A DNA stretch of 64,000 nucleotides from Gammaproteobacteria bacterium. GTDB lineage: Bacteria; Gemmatimonadota; Gemmatimonadetes; Longimicrobiales; Gaopeijiaceae. The first letter of the stretch is position 1. Every line of letters begins with the position of its first letter. Below the pieces are notes generated by a model, which searched no databases, was not told the DNA's origin, and saw nothing but the letters and a program-made list of their open reading frames with translations. Shown piece by piece: positions 9,138 to 16,606 of the stretch. The position numbers were made by a program, and so were the translations under genes. The DNA is taken from positions 186,001-250,000 of the forward strand of contig JAPPHB010000015.1 in assembly GCA_028821195.1 (NCBI GenBank), written 5' to 3'.

Positions 9138-9782
9138 ATGATCGAAGATATCAGGGGTGCTGCAAGCGGATTCGGCGTGCGCTGGACCGTTCTCTGCGGG
9201 CTCGGCCTGGCGGGCGGGCTGGCCGTCGGCTTGGGCCTGGCAGCACCGGTCGAGGCGATCGTGGGCATGATGTTGGTGACGCCCGTCATCCTGGCGTTGG
9301 CCGGCTCGATGTTCGGCGCCGCCCAGTGGCTGGCCCTGGGAAGGAACCCGCGGTTCGGCGCGTCATGGGTCGCGACCTCTGGTATCGGGCTCGGTATCGG
9401 CATGACCATCGGCATCGTGTTGGTCGAGATGGTTGGCCAGGCATTGACCGGCGAGCCAATGCGCCTGCAGGCGCTCGACATGCTCGGCCGACTCGGCGGG
9501 TTGACGTTCATCGGGGCATTCGCCGGCCTGGGGGTGGGCGCGGCGCAGTGGCTGACGCTTCGCCCCGCGGCGCCGATGGCCCGCCGGTGGATAGTCTTGT
9601 GCGTCGCCGGATTCGGCGCCGGACTGCCCGCCGGCAGCCTGGCCGCGGAGCTCGTGGGAGGGCTCCAGAGCCCGGTCGGCTTCGCCGCCTTCTTGGGAGT
9701 CGCCGGATTGACACTGGGAGTATTCACGGCCAGGGGCGGGGCGGCGATTGCCGCCGGACTCGCGCCTCGACGCGCAGACTGA
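9138..9782 (+). CDS. small multi-pass membrane protein
   Basis: This encodes 214 aa. ATG 9138 is preceded by a good ribosome site (GGGAGG, 7 nt away), which decides against a longer frame from 9051. The protein is almost all hydrophobic and glycine-rich, with about six segments (VLCGLGLAGGLAVGLGLAAP, VTPVILALAGSMFGAAQWLA, GIGLGIGMTIGIVLVEMV, then three more). FGAAQWLALGRN and VGAAQWLTLRP show that the two halves are related, so it arose by internal duplication. No enzymatic motif is visible and the function is unknown. It stands alone between two remnants of a DUF4062 gene, as if inserted into that gene. Confidence 0.6.
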   Translation: MIEDIRGAASGFGVRWTVLCGLGLAGGLAVGLGLAAPVEAIVGMMLVTPVILALAGSMFGAAQWLALGRNPRFGASWVATSGIGLGIGMTIGIVLVEMVGQALTGEPMRLQALDMLGRLGGLTFIGAFAGLGVGAAQWLTLRPAAPMARRWIVLCVAGFGAGLPAGSLAAELVGGLQSPVGFAAFLGVAGLTLGVFTARGGAAIAAGLAPRRAD

Positions 9783-9896
9783 ACCGGCGGCGCGGCTCCC
9801 GACGCGGGTAATCCGGCCCGATCCGGTCTCGACCATTCTGGTGAGCGTCCCCGCAGCGGCGAGAGATGCGACCGAAAGGACCGGACGATCCTGGAT

Positions 9897-10053
9897 GTGC
9901 GCCAGCATGACAAGGGGCGTGGCACCCGTGAGATTGCGGAACAGATCGGTCTCTCCCCGCGTTCCTTGCGCACGCGGCTGGCCGGCCTAGTGGAGGGTGG
10001 CACCGCCCAATCGAGCGTCCGGTATCAGGACAAGCTCAAGGAATCAGGAGAAG
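9897..10053 (+). pseudogene. winged-helix fragment of a decayed DUF4062/HATPase gene
   Basis: The reading TREIAEQIGLSPRSLRTRLA followed by SVRYQDKLKESGE matches the winged-helix repeats of the protein at 5675-7477 (SVRYQLDKLKESGK), with one residue missing. The DNA match is also plain: gagcgtccggtatcag at about 10014 recurs at about 7015. No start, no HATPase region and no intact frame remain. This fills most of the gap 9783-10108. Confidence 0.5.
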
Positions 10054-10108
10054 CAAACGCCGGGCCCGCTCCCCGGGCCCGGCGGCTGACTCGACCAGTG
10101 TTTGCCCC

Positions 10109-10411
10109 TCATTCGTCTCCGTCGTTATCCTCACCGAACAACAGAGGATACTTGGCGGGCCCATCGTCGAGGAAAAACCGTGCCTCTTCCTCCTCCCGCG
10201 CCATCTTCTGCTTGGACTCCATGTCAAGCGCATCCTCCAGTTGGTCCGCAACCTCTTGGACAGAAACCTCTCTGAGATCGCCGTTCATGAAGAACCGCCC
10301 GTCGTCGTCGATGAGGGACCACAGCCCCGTCACACGGGACTTCGAGAGGGAAAAACCCAGTCGATCCGCAGTCCGTCGCATCCGATTCTCCATGACCTTT
10401 GCCTTACTCAT
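10109..10411 (-). CDS. small acidic hypothetical protein
   Basis: This encodes 100 aa, starting with MSKAKVMENRMRRTADRLG behind a strong ribosome site (GAGGAGG, 6 nt). The N-terminal 20 residues are basic. The middle, YxL-like segment SKSRVTGLWSLIDDDGRFF looks like a small beta-rich domain, and the tail is very acidic. I do not recognise the family. A promoter-like region with three CATCAGC repeats lies about 40-95 bp upstream (10450-10504), suggesting specific regulation. It is separate from the gene at 10697-11338. Confidence 0.55.
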   Translation of the reverse strand: MSKAKVMENRMRRTADRLGFSLSKSRVTGLWSLIDDDGRFFMNGDLREVSVQEVADQLEDALDMESKQKMAREEEEARFFLDDGPAKYPLLFGEDNDGDE

Positions 10412-10449
10412 CCTGCCTCCTCGTGCCGTTAGTGATGCCTGACATCGTG

Positions 10450-10504
10450 TCAGCGCTGATGTGGTAACCTATGCTAGCGCTGATGCCAGCGCAAGTGCTG
10501 ATGC
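10450..10504 (-). promoter_or_regulatory. probable promoter/operator with three CATCAGC repeats
   Basis: Three copies of an AGCGCTGATG-type unit lie at 10451-10461, 10475-10485 and 10494-10503 (read on +). The first two contain the palindrome AGCGCT. On the minus strand TTGCGC, a 17-bp spacer and TAGGTT resemble a -35/-10 pair driving the gene at 10109-10411. I infer an operator for an unknown repressor. Confidence 0.35.
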
Positions 10505-10696
10505 AAGAGATCACGCCGTTACGTTGCGCGGCGGAGCAGCCACCGTCGCTCCAGCTCGGCTTCGAGCGACCGCAATGCCTTCACCAACAGGGCGCGAAGC
10601 TAACCTGCGTCAACGATTCTGCACGGAAAGGGGCGTTGCATAGCGCCCACTGGCGAGCACTTCGAGGGCCTCCCGCACGGTGATTACTAGAGGCGG

Positions 10697-11338
10697 TTAG
10701 TGAGGCCGTGCTTGGCGAGTGGCCCATTCGTGAAGCGCCTCGAGGTTGCTCTTCGCTCGTCGCATTTCACCAAGCCTGGTCGCGGCGAGATACATCTCGA
10801 AGTGGAGGTGAGGGGTGACCTGTCGCTCAACCACTTGACCTGAGCCGCGCAAGGTGACCTTGGTTCGGCGACGTCCACGATATCCCCGCTTCGGATCCAG
10901 GCACTCCCTCGCGCTTTGCAATGAACGAGCCCAGTCGTCGCCGGTTAGCCGATGTAGCTTGATCGGCGTCGGGGAAAGCCCTGGCTCCTTGATCTGGACG
11001 CGGATGGCGGCCTGCCAAGCGTCCCGCCTCCAACTCACGCTGACCCTCTCGGGTCGTGCAACTCTGGTGCGATACTCAGTCAGTAGGAGCGGCCGGGGCA
11101 ACTCCCGCTCGATGAGCCGGGCAACGGGCCAGTCGTCGTACTTCATGCCCTCAAGGTTGACCCCCAACGTTGCGGTCTGGTCTGAGCGGAAGTAGGCGGC
11201 GTTCCACTGCACGCCCTCAAGCCCATCGGAGACTCCCAACAGGCCAAGCGAAGGACTGCCGAATCGCCGTCCGTTGCAGTCAAACACGTCACGAAAGAGA
11301 TCGATCACAACCTCGGCTCGGTCCTCGAACTCGCTCAT
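10697..11338 (-). CDS. hypothetical protein
   Basis: This encodes 213 aa, starting MSEFEDRAEVVIDLFRDVFD at ATG 11338. It is soluble, with no signal sequence or membrane segment. A central basic stretch (DPKRGYRGRRRTKVTLRG) suggests nucleic-acid contact. I do not recognise a family. The gene stands alone on the minus strand, divergent from the two-gene operon that starts at 11532; the 193 bp between them could hold both promoters. About 285 bp between its 3' end and the upstream gene at 10411 hold only the regulatory repeats already listed. Confidence 0.5.
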   Translation of the reverse strand: MSEFEDRAEVVIDLFRDVFDCNGRRFGSPSLGLLGVSDGLEGVQWNAAYFRSDQTATLGVNLEGMKYDDWPVARLIERELPRPLLLTEYRTRVARPERVSVSWRRDAWQAAIRVQIKEPGLSPTPIKLHRLTGDDWARSLQSARECLDPKRGYRGRRRTKVTLRGSGQVVERQVTPHLHFEMYLAATRLGEMRRAKSNLEALHEWATRQARPH

Positions 11339-11531
11339 AAGCGCTCCTGTTTCCTTTTCCCGCCCCGCCGACCGTTTGCTTAAAGGTGAATCCCCGGCAC
11401 TGCATTATGGGCGCTGACCAAGGTGTTGCAAGCCGAGAACCAGCTCCTTTACCGACCTCCAGGCCAGATCGCTGGACCTCGACCTGCTTCCCCATGTAGC
11501 TTGGTTCCTTTCACGCGGATCGGGGAGATCA

Positions 11532-12671
11532 ATGGTTCCAGTGGACGAACTCAAGGACCGGAGCATCCGTTCGGTTCGCGCCGGGTTACGGGCTACCAGG
11601 ACGGTCGTCGAAAAACTCCCCGGTGCCGACAAGGTCCTGGGCCGGGACGCAACCGGGGCAGCGAGGCCACCGGCGGAATACGTAGTGGTCGAAGACCTGC
11701 CGGACGCGGTCAAGAAATGCTACCTGAGTGTCCTCGTCTGGCTTGTGCACATCGAAGACAGCCGGATCGATGAACAGGAGTTGTGCGAAATCCAGATCCT
11801 GGCGACGCAGCTGCGGTGCAACGCCGAGGTACGTCAGGCCGTTCGATCTCGCTTGGAAGACCCACAGAGCCTCGATGTCGAGGCGCAGATCGCGCTCATG
11901 CTGGAGCGTGTTCGCTCGGGAAGATCCGACGGAACACTGGCCGTCAGGTGCTCACTCATGAAGGACGCGATAAGGGTATGGCGCGCCAACTCCGACGGCT
12001 TCGCTCGCGAGCAGCCGGCCATCCGTTGGCTGGCCGAGCTGTTGGAGCTGGATGACAAGAAGGTCGCCTTCATTGAGGAGGCCTGCGTCCAGGACGCAAG
12101 GATCCTCGCCGGCGAGCTCTCGGACTCCGAGATCAAGAAGGTGGCGGCATCGATGGCGGCGAACGCGACAGGAGTCGGCGTTCCGGTGGCCGCAGTCTAC
12201 CTGAGCGGCAGTGTGACCGGCCTGAGCGCCGCCGGGATCACTTCGGGACTTGCGGCCCTTGGGCTGGGTGGTGTCCTGGGGCTGTCGGCCATGGTCAGTG
12301 GCATCGGTGTCGCCATCCTGGTCGGGGCGGCTGCGTCCAAGGGCGTTCGGTGGGTTCTGGGTGGATCCGAGCGGAACCGGGCATCTCGCCGGGAGTTGAT
12401 GCTTCAGGAGGTCCTGGGCATCCATCAGCGGGCGATCATCAACCTTGGCGAGGACATGTCGTTCTTCGGCGAACGCATCGCGGCCTTGTCCAGAGAGACC
12501 GACAGGAACCGCGATGCCATCGACAGGCTCTTCCACGAAGTGACCTTGTTGTCCCGGTCGGCCGGGGCGCTCAGACGGCTTGGAAAGCGAGCTGACGGCT
12601 TCCAGCGCGACCTCCGGGACGAGGTGGCCCACGACGACCGCAATGAACAAGAGCCCGAAGACCGAAGCTGA
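11532..12671 (+). CDS. TerB-like / glycine-rich membrane protein of an unrecognised pair
   Basis: This encodes 379 aa from ATG 11532. Residues about 60-190 are helical and acidic (KKCYLSVLVWLVHIEDSRID, EQELCEIQILATQLRC), resembling the TerB-type helical domain; this is a weak similarity call. Residues about 215-275 are a glycine/alanine-rich hydrophobic stretch (GLSAAGITSGLAALGLGGVL, GLSAMVSGIGVAILVGAAAS) like membrane hairpins seen in effector proteins. A coiled region and a charged tail follow. The next gene starts 29 bp before this one ends, so they form a coupled pair. Possible roles include membrane-acting stress or defence response. The family is not recognised. Confidence 0.55.
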   Translation: MVPVDELKDRSIRSVRAGLRATRTVVEKLPGADKVLGRDATGAARPPAEYVVVEDLPDAVKKCYLSVLVWLVHIEDSRIDEQELCEIQILATQLRCNAEVRQAVRSRLEDPQSLDVEAQIALMLERVRSGRSDGTLAVRCSLMKDAIRVWRANSDGFAREQPAIRWLAELLELDDKKVAFIEEACVQDARILAGELSDSEIKKVAASMAANATGVGVPVAAVYLSGSVTGLSAAGITSGLAALGLGGVLGLSAMVSGIGVAILVGAAASKGVRWVLGGSERNRASRRELMLQEVLGIHQRAIINLGEDMSFFGERIAALSRETDRNRDAIDRLFHEVTLLSRSAGALRRLGKRADGFQRDLRDEVAHDDRNEQEPEDRS

Positions 12672-14112
12672 ATGGGCGGCAGTCGCTCAGCGACTCCAGC
12701 TCGATGCCCTAAACGGCGCCTTCCGAACGCTCGAAACTCAGGTCGACGCTCTCGAATCGGAGTCCGCCTGGCAGTCCGCCAAGCTGGCACGCCTGGAGGA
12801 GATGGTCGCGCAGATCCACGCCGATGCCGGCGCGGACCGCCCAAGGGTCGACCAGCTGGCCTCCGCCGATAGTGCGGCCCTCGATCAGCCTTCGGCCCGG
12901 AAAACGAGGATTGATCGTCGGCCGGTCGATCAGTCAAGCGACCTTGTGTTGCCCGAGATAGGCACCAACTGGGAATCGTACCTCCGCAACGTGGAACGGT
13001 ATATCGCCGATCGCGGGATCGAGGTGACCGGCGATCCCCTTTCGCAGTTAGTGCCCCCGCACTTGGCGGTCGACATCCGACGCCGATTCGACGCGGAGTT
13101 CAGCCCTGCCCCGTGGGACCGCTGGGATGTCGGTGTGGTCGCGTTGGCTGTGCTCGTCGGCGCGGTAACGGACTATCTCCTCGTCGCGACGCCCGGTGGG
13201 AGCTTCAAGGGACAGCCCCAGCGCGGAAGCCCACTAACGGCATGGATGAAGGAACAATCGAAAAAGCTCGCTCCAATGAAGGGCTCAGACGACCTTGAGC
13301 GCAACGCGTTTCAAAAGTGGATCGCCGAACTGACCACCGCGGCAGAGAAATGGGCCAAGGTGCCTTACGATGTCGTCAGTCCGAAGCTCGGGCTCACGCC
13401 AAGAGTCCACCGCCTAGCCTCACTTGGCCACGATCCTCTCCTCGGCCTCGTGTTCGGGGTCGGTGACATCCTCTCCGGCACCTGCACGTTCATCGACAAG
13501 TCGGGCACTTGGCGGGTCATCAGAGTGAACGAAGGCACGTCCAACGTCCTGGAGGCCATGGTCAAGGTGGTTGTCCACGGATTCTCGGATGTTTTCACAC
13601 CGCAGGGCCTTCCACCACCCTTCCTCGCGCCGTTCCAGCTCGTCAGTGCGAAGTCCGGGTTCACCCTGAGGGCGGGCGGCGACCCCGTTCCGGTCAAGGA
13701 TGTAGCGCGGTACATGTACAGCAACGGTTACGACCTTCGGCACTTCGTGACGATGAAGATCTCGCCCGCGATCGCTGAGATCATCCTGTGGACGTACCAC
13801 GGGATTCGGGCCCACGCGGACGGCTCGGCGTCCAGCGAGGCTGGAATCGCGGAGAGACTGAAGCGGGAACAGATGCAGGCACTCACCCACGGCGCCCTGG
13901 CATCCGCCAACATCCTGAAGACTGCACTGTACGGTTGGAATCCGATGGCGATCAACCTGGCTCAGTTCGTGACGCTTGCGAAGCGGATGCTGTCGCTGAT
14001 GAAGCTCGCCGCCGAACGTGACCGGCTGCTTCGTCAGCGGCTGGACGACGGATGGAAGGATCTGCTCGCCGAGGCGGGCGACGGATTCAAGCCGTCCGCA
14101 CCCGCTCGATGA
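12643..14112 (+). CDS. hypothetical protein, partner of the TerB-like gene
   Basis: This encodes 489 aa from ATG 12643 (MNKSPKTEAEWAAVAQRLQ), overlapping the previous gene by 29 bp. Residues about 10-60 form a coiled coil (LDALNGAFRTLETQVDALES). One membrane segment lies near 175-195 (VVALAVLVGAVTDYLLVAT). A conserved-looking core follows: LASLGHDPLLGLVFGVGDIL (about 265-285) and PLTAWMKEQSKKL. No catalytic motif is clear. The last residues run into a fossil of the DUF4351-like module (14096-14123, opposite strand), so the true C-terminus may have been altered by that junction. The function is unknown, but the pairing and accessory setting make a defence role possible. Confidence 0.55.
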   Translation: MNKSPKTEAEWAAVAQRLQLDALNGAFRTLETQVDALESESAWQSAKLARLEEMVAQIHADAGADRPRVDQLASADSAALDQPSARKTRIDRRPVDQSSDLVLPEIGTNWESYLRNVERYIADRGIEVTGDPLSQLVPPHLAVDIRRRFDAEFSPAPWDRWDVGVVALAVLVGAVTDYLLVATPGGSFKGQPQRGSPLTAWMKEQSKKLAPMKGSDDLERNAFQKWIAELTTAAEKWAKVPYDVVSPKLGLTPRVHRLASLGHDPLLGLVFGVGDILSGTCTFIDKSGTWRVIRVNEGTSNVLEAMVKVVVHGFSDVFTPQGLPPPFLAPFQLVSAKSGFTLRAGGDPVPVKDVARYMYSNGYDLRHFVTMKISPAIAEIILWTYHGIRAHADGSASSEAGIAERLKREQMQALTHGALASANILKTALYGWNPMAINLAQFVTLAKRMLSLMKLAAERDRLLRQRLDDGWKDLLAEAGDGFKPSAPAR

Positions 14113-14123
14113 ACTCGTCCGGG
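14096..14123 (-). pseudogene. 28-bp fossil of the DUF4351-like module end
   Basis: Read on the minus strand this gives DEFIERVRTA, matching the C-terminal EEFIERVRAA of the protein at 4467-5111. At the DNA level cgcacccgctcgatgaactc is shared with 4486-4505. Only the last ten codons survive. Confidence 0.45.
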
Positions 14124-14210
14124 TAGTCCCTCAATCCCACCGTGATGGCGGGCTGGATGGTCGTTCGGTATTGTCGTGTGGCCTATGGCTTACTCTGTAT
14201 CGGGGGCGCG

Positions 14211-14676
14211 ATGACGAAAAGCGATCGATCCGGGCTTCTCGAGGACGCCATCCAGGTCGCACTCGACAACCACCGAGGTGAGACCGACCATGACGGCGAG
14301 GTCTTTGTCCGCCACCCGCTCCGCGTGATGGAGAACGTTCCGGATGACGCGCGGGTGGTTGCTGTCCTGCATGACGTGGTCGAGGATGGAGGGTCGATCG
14401 ACGCGGTGCGCGCGAGGCTCACGGCCGAAGAGCTCCAGGCGCTCAACCTGCTCACGCGGAAGGACTCGGGATCCCTATGACACCTATATCGAGCGGATTG
14501 CAACGTCCGAGAACCGGATCGCGGTTTGGGTCAAGCGGGCCGATTTGACCGATAACCTGAGGCCTTGCCAGAACTGTCCGGAACACCTCCGGCCGAAGTA
14601 CACGAAATCACTCGAGCGGCTCGGCCAGCTGGGTGAATTCGACAACGACGAGGAACAACCGCTTGACGGATCATGA
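14211..14676 (+). pseudogene. HD-domain (SpoT/RelA-type hydrolase-like) gene with one frameshift
   Basis: From ATG 14211 the frame reads LLEDAIQVALDNHRGETDHD, FVRHPLRVMENV and AVLHDVVEDGG. These are the H...HD...D elements of the HD hydrolase fold found in (p)ppGpp hydrolases (family: 'GTP pyrophosphokinase-like HD protein'). The frame ends at 14480, but a +1 shift near 14470 continues it as RDPYDTYIERIATSENRIAV and VKRADLTDNL, another conserved HD element (the final Asp). One base change would restore about 155 aa. It is either a recent pseudogene or a sequencing error. The predicted role would be nucleotide or alarmone hydrolysis. Confidence 0.65.
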
Positions 14677-14703
14677 CTACCCGTCTGGATGGGGCACTCC
14701 GCC

Positions 14704-14842
14704 TCAGGCCGTCCGCACCCGCACGATGAACTCCTCGCCGGTACCGCATTCGATCAGCGCGTCAGCCACCTTTTTCGATGCCTTCGGCGTCGGACAGCTC
14801 CTCAAGGAGCATGGATAGACGTCCGGCCGTCTCTTCGCTGCC
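14704..14842 (-). pseudogene. DUF4351-like module fragment cut by the IS21 end
   Basis: The minus strand reads EETAGRLSMLLEELSDAEGI, then after one shift in an A5 run VADALIECGTGEEFIVRVRTA and a stop. This is the second half of the module in the protein at 4467-5111. The part that should come before EETAG is replaced by the IS21-type terminal repeat, so the insertion broke this copy. Confidence 0.6.
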
Positions 14843-14856
14843 TATTCCGACGAAGT

Positions 14857-14938
14857 TGACCACTCATTCCGAGCGAAGCCATCCACCTGTTCCGGGCCAA
14901 GGCTGTCCACTGATTCCGAGCCAAGCCGTCCGGGTTGA
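14857..14938. repeat. left (istB-side) terminal repeats of a decayed IS21-family element
   Basis: Three iterations of an ATTCCG-type unit (CACTCATTCCGA, CACCTGTTCCGG, CACTGATTCCGA) are spaced about 30 bp apart. They resemble the multiple terminal repeats of IS21 elements. The outer end TTGACCACTCATTCCGA pairs as an inverted repeat with TGTCGACCGCTGATTCCGA read inward from 30578. This is the probable left boundary of the element that encloses the ssp operon. Confidence 0.55.
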
Positions 14939-15000
14939 GCGGGGATCCTTGAAGGGGGCTGGACATGGATGGATCAGGCGTGGTCGTGAGGGTGTTGAGC

Positions 15001-15300
15001 TCCCTGGTTGAGGCGTAGAGCCGCCTCATCGAGCCGCGCCTGACAGTGATGCGGTGGGCGTTGTTGAGGACCCTGTCGAGGATGGCGTCCCCGAGGGTGG
15101 GGTCGCCGACGTTGTCGTGCAAGTGCTCGACGGCGAGTTGGTCGAGGAGCCGGGAGACGCGGAAGTCGCGGGTGGAGATGCCGAGCCGGCAGGCGTGGTG
15201 GCCGAATGCGCTTGCCAGGAGGGGGCTTCCGCGTCCGGTTGCGCCGGTGACGAGCACAGTCTGTCCGTCCCTGATCCACTGGCCAGACCCGGGCATGAAC
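15001..15300 (-). pseudogene. 3' part of istB (IS21 helper ATPase), dead
   Basis: The minus strand reads WIRDGQTVLVTGATGRGSPL, GHHACRLGISTRDFRVSRLL, then GDPTLGDAILDRVLNNAHRI and RRGSMRRLY. These are the Walker A region and C-terminal end of IstB. The P-loop Lys-Thr is lost (GATGRGSPL), and about 80 residues between the two blocks, including Walker B, are missing. The first 90 or so residues are absent here; the first 17 are found at 29310-29396 on the same strand. It is the left half of the IS21 gene split by the ssp operon. Confidence 0.75.
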
Positions 15301-15346
15301 GGAGGGCCTTCCGAAAGCTGCTCGCGCGCGCTATTATTCAGGCATG

Positions 15347-15379
15347 CCGAACAAAAACCGAAACAAGACCGAAACCTGA
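15347..15379 (+). promoter_or_regulatory. three 11-bp phased repeats before sspA
   Basis: CCGAACAAAAA, CCGAAACAAGA and CCGAAACCTGA follow each other with exact 11-bp spacing (15347, 15358, 15369) and end just before the sspA start. One repeat per helical turn suggests a protein-binding array or a bent region controlling the operon. This is an inference from spacing only. Confidence 0.4.
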
Positions 15380-15382
15380 GGC

Positions 15383-16606
15383 ATGTCACCCGAGCTATCG
15401 GTGCTGTCAGAGCCAGATCGATCCCGCCCAAGGGCGTCGAGGGCTCACAGGGAGGTCTACCTCGACTACAACGCCTCAGCTCCTCTCGATCCACGCGTCG
15501 CTGCCGTCATGGTCCCCGCGCTGATGGAACGAGCGGGGAACGCATCGTCGACCCACAGCTTCGGCCAGAGGCAAGCCGCGGCCGTTGATCATGCGCGTCA
15601 AGCGGTTGCAGCCTTGGTCGGAAGCGCCCCGTCCGGCGTCGTCTTCACTTCCAGCGCTACAGAAGCGAACAACTTGGCGCTTCGAGGCGCGGTTGACGCT
15701 GCTCCGTCGAGCCGACGCCGCGTCCTGGTTTCCGCGGTTGAGCACGCGTCAGTGTTGCGCACCGCTCGCTGGCTCGCAGAGCGAGGACTCGTTCAGCTCG
15801 ATGTCGTGCCGGTTACTCGGGGCGGCTACGTCGATCTGGCAGCCTTGGAATCTCTTCTTGGCCCGGATGTGCTGGTGGTGTCAGTCGTCGCGGCAAACGG
15901 CGAGACTGGTGTGCTGAATCCGCTACGGCAGATCTCCGAGCTCGTTCGGTCCTTCGGTGCCCTCTTCCATTCTGACGCGACACAGATGGTGGGCTGGATG
16001 CCGGTGGGAATGGACGTTTTGCCGATCGATCTCCTGTCTCTGAGCGGGCACAAGATCTGTGGTCCCGGCGGCGTTGGTGCTCTTGTTGGGAATCGGCAAG
16101 CGCTACGTCGTTTGTCTCCAATTGTCCACGGTGGGGGACACGAACGGGGCCTTCGGTCGGGATCGTTGAACGTCGCCGGCATCGTAGGTCTGGGCGTGGC
16201 CGCCGACATCGCGGTTAAGGAAAGGACAGGAGAATCTGAGCGGATGACACAACTCAGGGATCGATTGGTAACCTCGCTAGAATCTCGGCTGCACGAAGTT
16301 ACTCAGATCGGTGATGTTCAGCGCCGGCTTCCGAATACGGCAAACGTCCGCTTTGGCGGAGCGGATGCCGACGCCGTCGTCGTCAATCTGGAACCAGTAG
16401 CAGCTTCCACCGGAAGTGCATGTAGCTCGGGCTCGATCGAGCCATCCGAGGTTCTTCTCGCGATGGGCCTCTCCCGCGAGGCCGCCTACGAATGCGTGCG
16501 CTTTAGTTTGGGCCGATTCACGACGGAAGATGACATCGATCTTGCAATTGATGGAACGGTCGCTGCCGTGTCACGCGTCCGTACCATGACATCGGGGGAT
16601 GGCTGA
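15383..16606 (+). CDS. sspA: SspA-type cysteine desulfurase
   Basis: This encodes 407 aa. It is a class V aminotransferase fold (NifS/IscS/DndA/SspA): VYLDYNASAPLDPRV near the N-terminus, TSSATEANNLALRG, the PLP lysine in SLSGHKICGPGGVGAL, and the catalytic Cys loop STGSACSSGSIEPSEVL. It would take sulfur from L-cysteine as an enzyme persulfide and pass it to SspD for DNA phosphorothioation. The start at 15383 has GAGG only 1 nt away; GTG 15401 is an alternative, but the fold needs only residues from about 25 on. It is the first gene of a nine-gene operon and its stop abuts the sspB start (no gap). Confidence 0.85.
   Translation: MSPELSVLSEPDRSRPRASRAHREVYLDYNASAPLDPRVAAVMVPALMERAGNASSTHSFGQRQAAAVDHARQAVAALVGSAPSGVVFTSSATEANNLALRGAVDAAPSSRRRVLVSAVEHASVLRTARWLAERGLVQLDVVPVTRGGYVDLAALESLLGPDVLVVSVVAANGETGVLNPLRQISELVRSFGALFHSDATQMVGWMPVGMDVLPIDLLSLSGHKICGPGGVGALVGNRQALRRLSPIVHGGGHERGLRSGSLNVAGIVGLGVAADIAVKERTGESERMTQLRDRLVTSLESRLHEVTQIGDVQRRLPNTANVRFGGADADAVVVNLEPVAASTGSACSSGSIEPSEVLLAMGLSREAAYECVRFSLGRFTTEDDIDLAIDGTVAAVSRVRTMTSGDG

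Noticed and set aside
8786..10003. 405-codon minus frame
   Set aside because: It is antisense to the membrane protein gene at 9138 and rich in Pro/Ser/Arg as a shadow frame would be.
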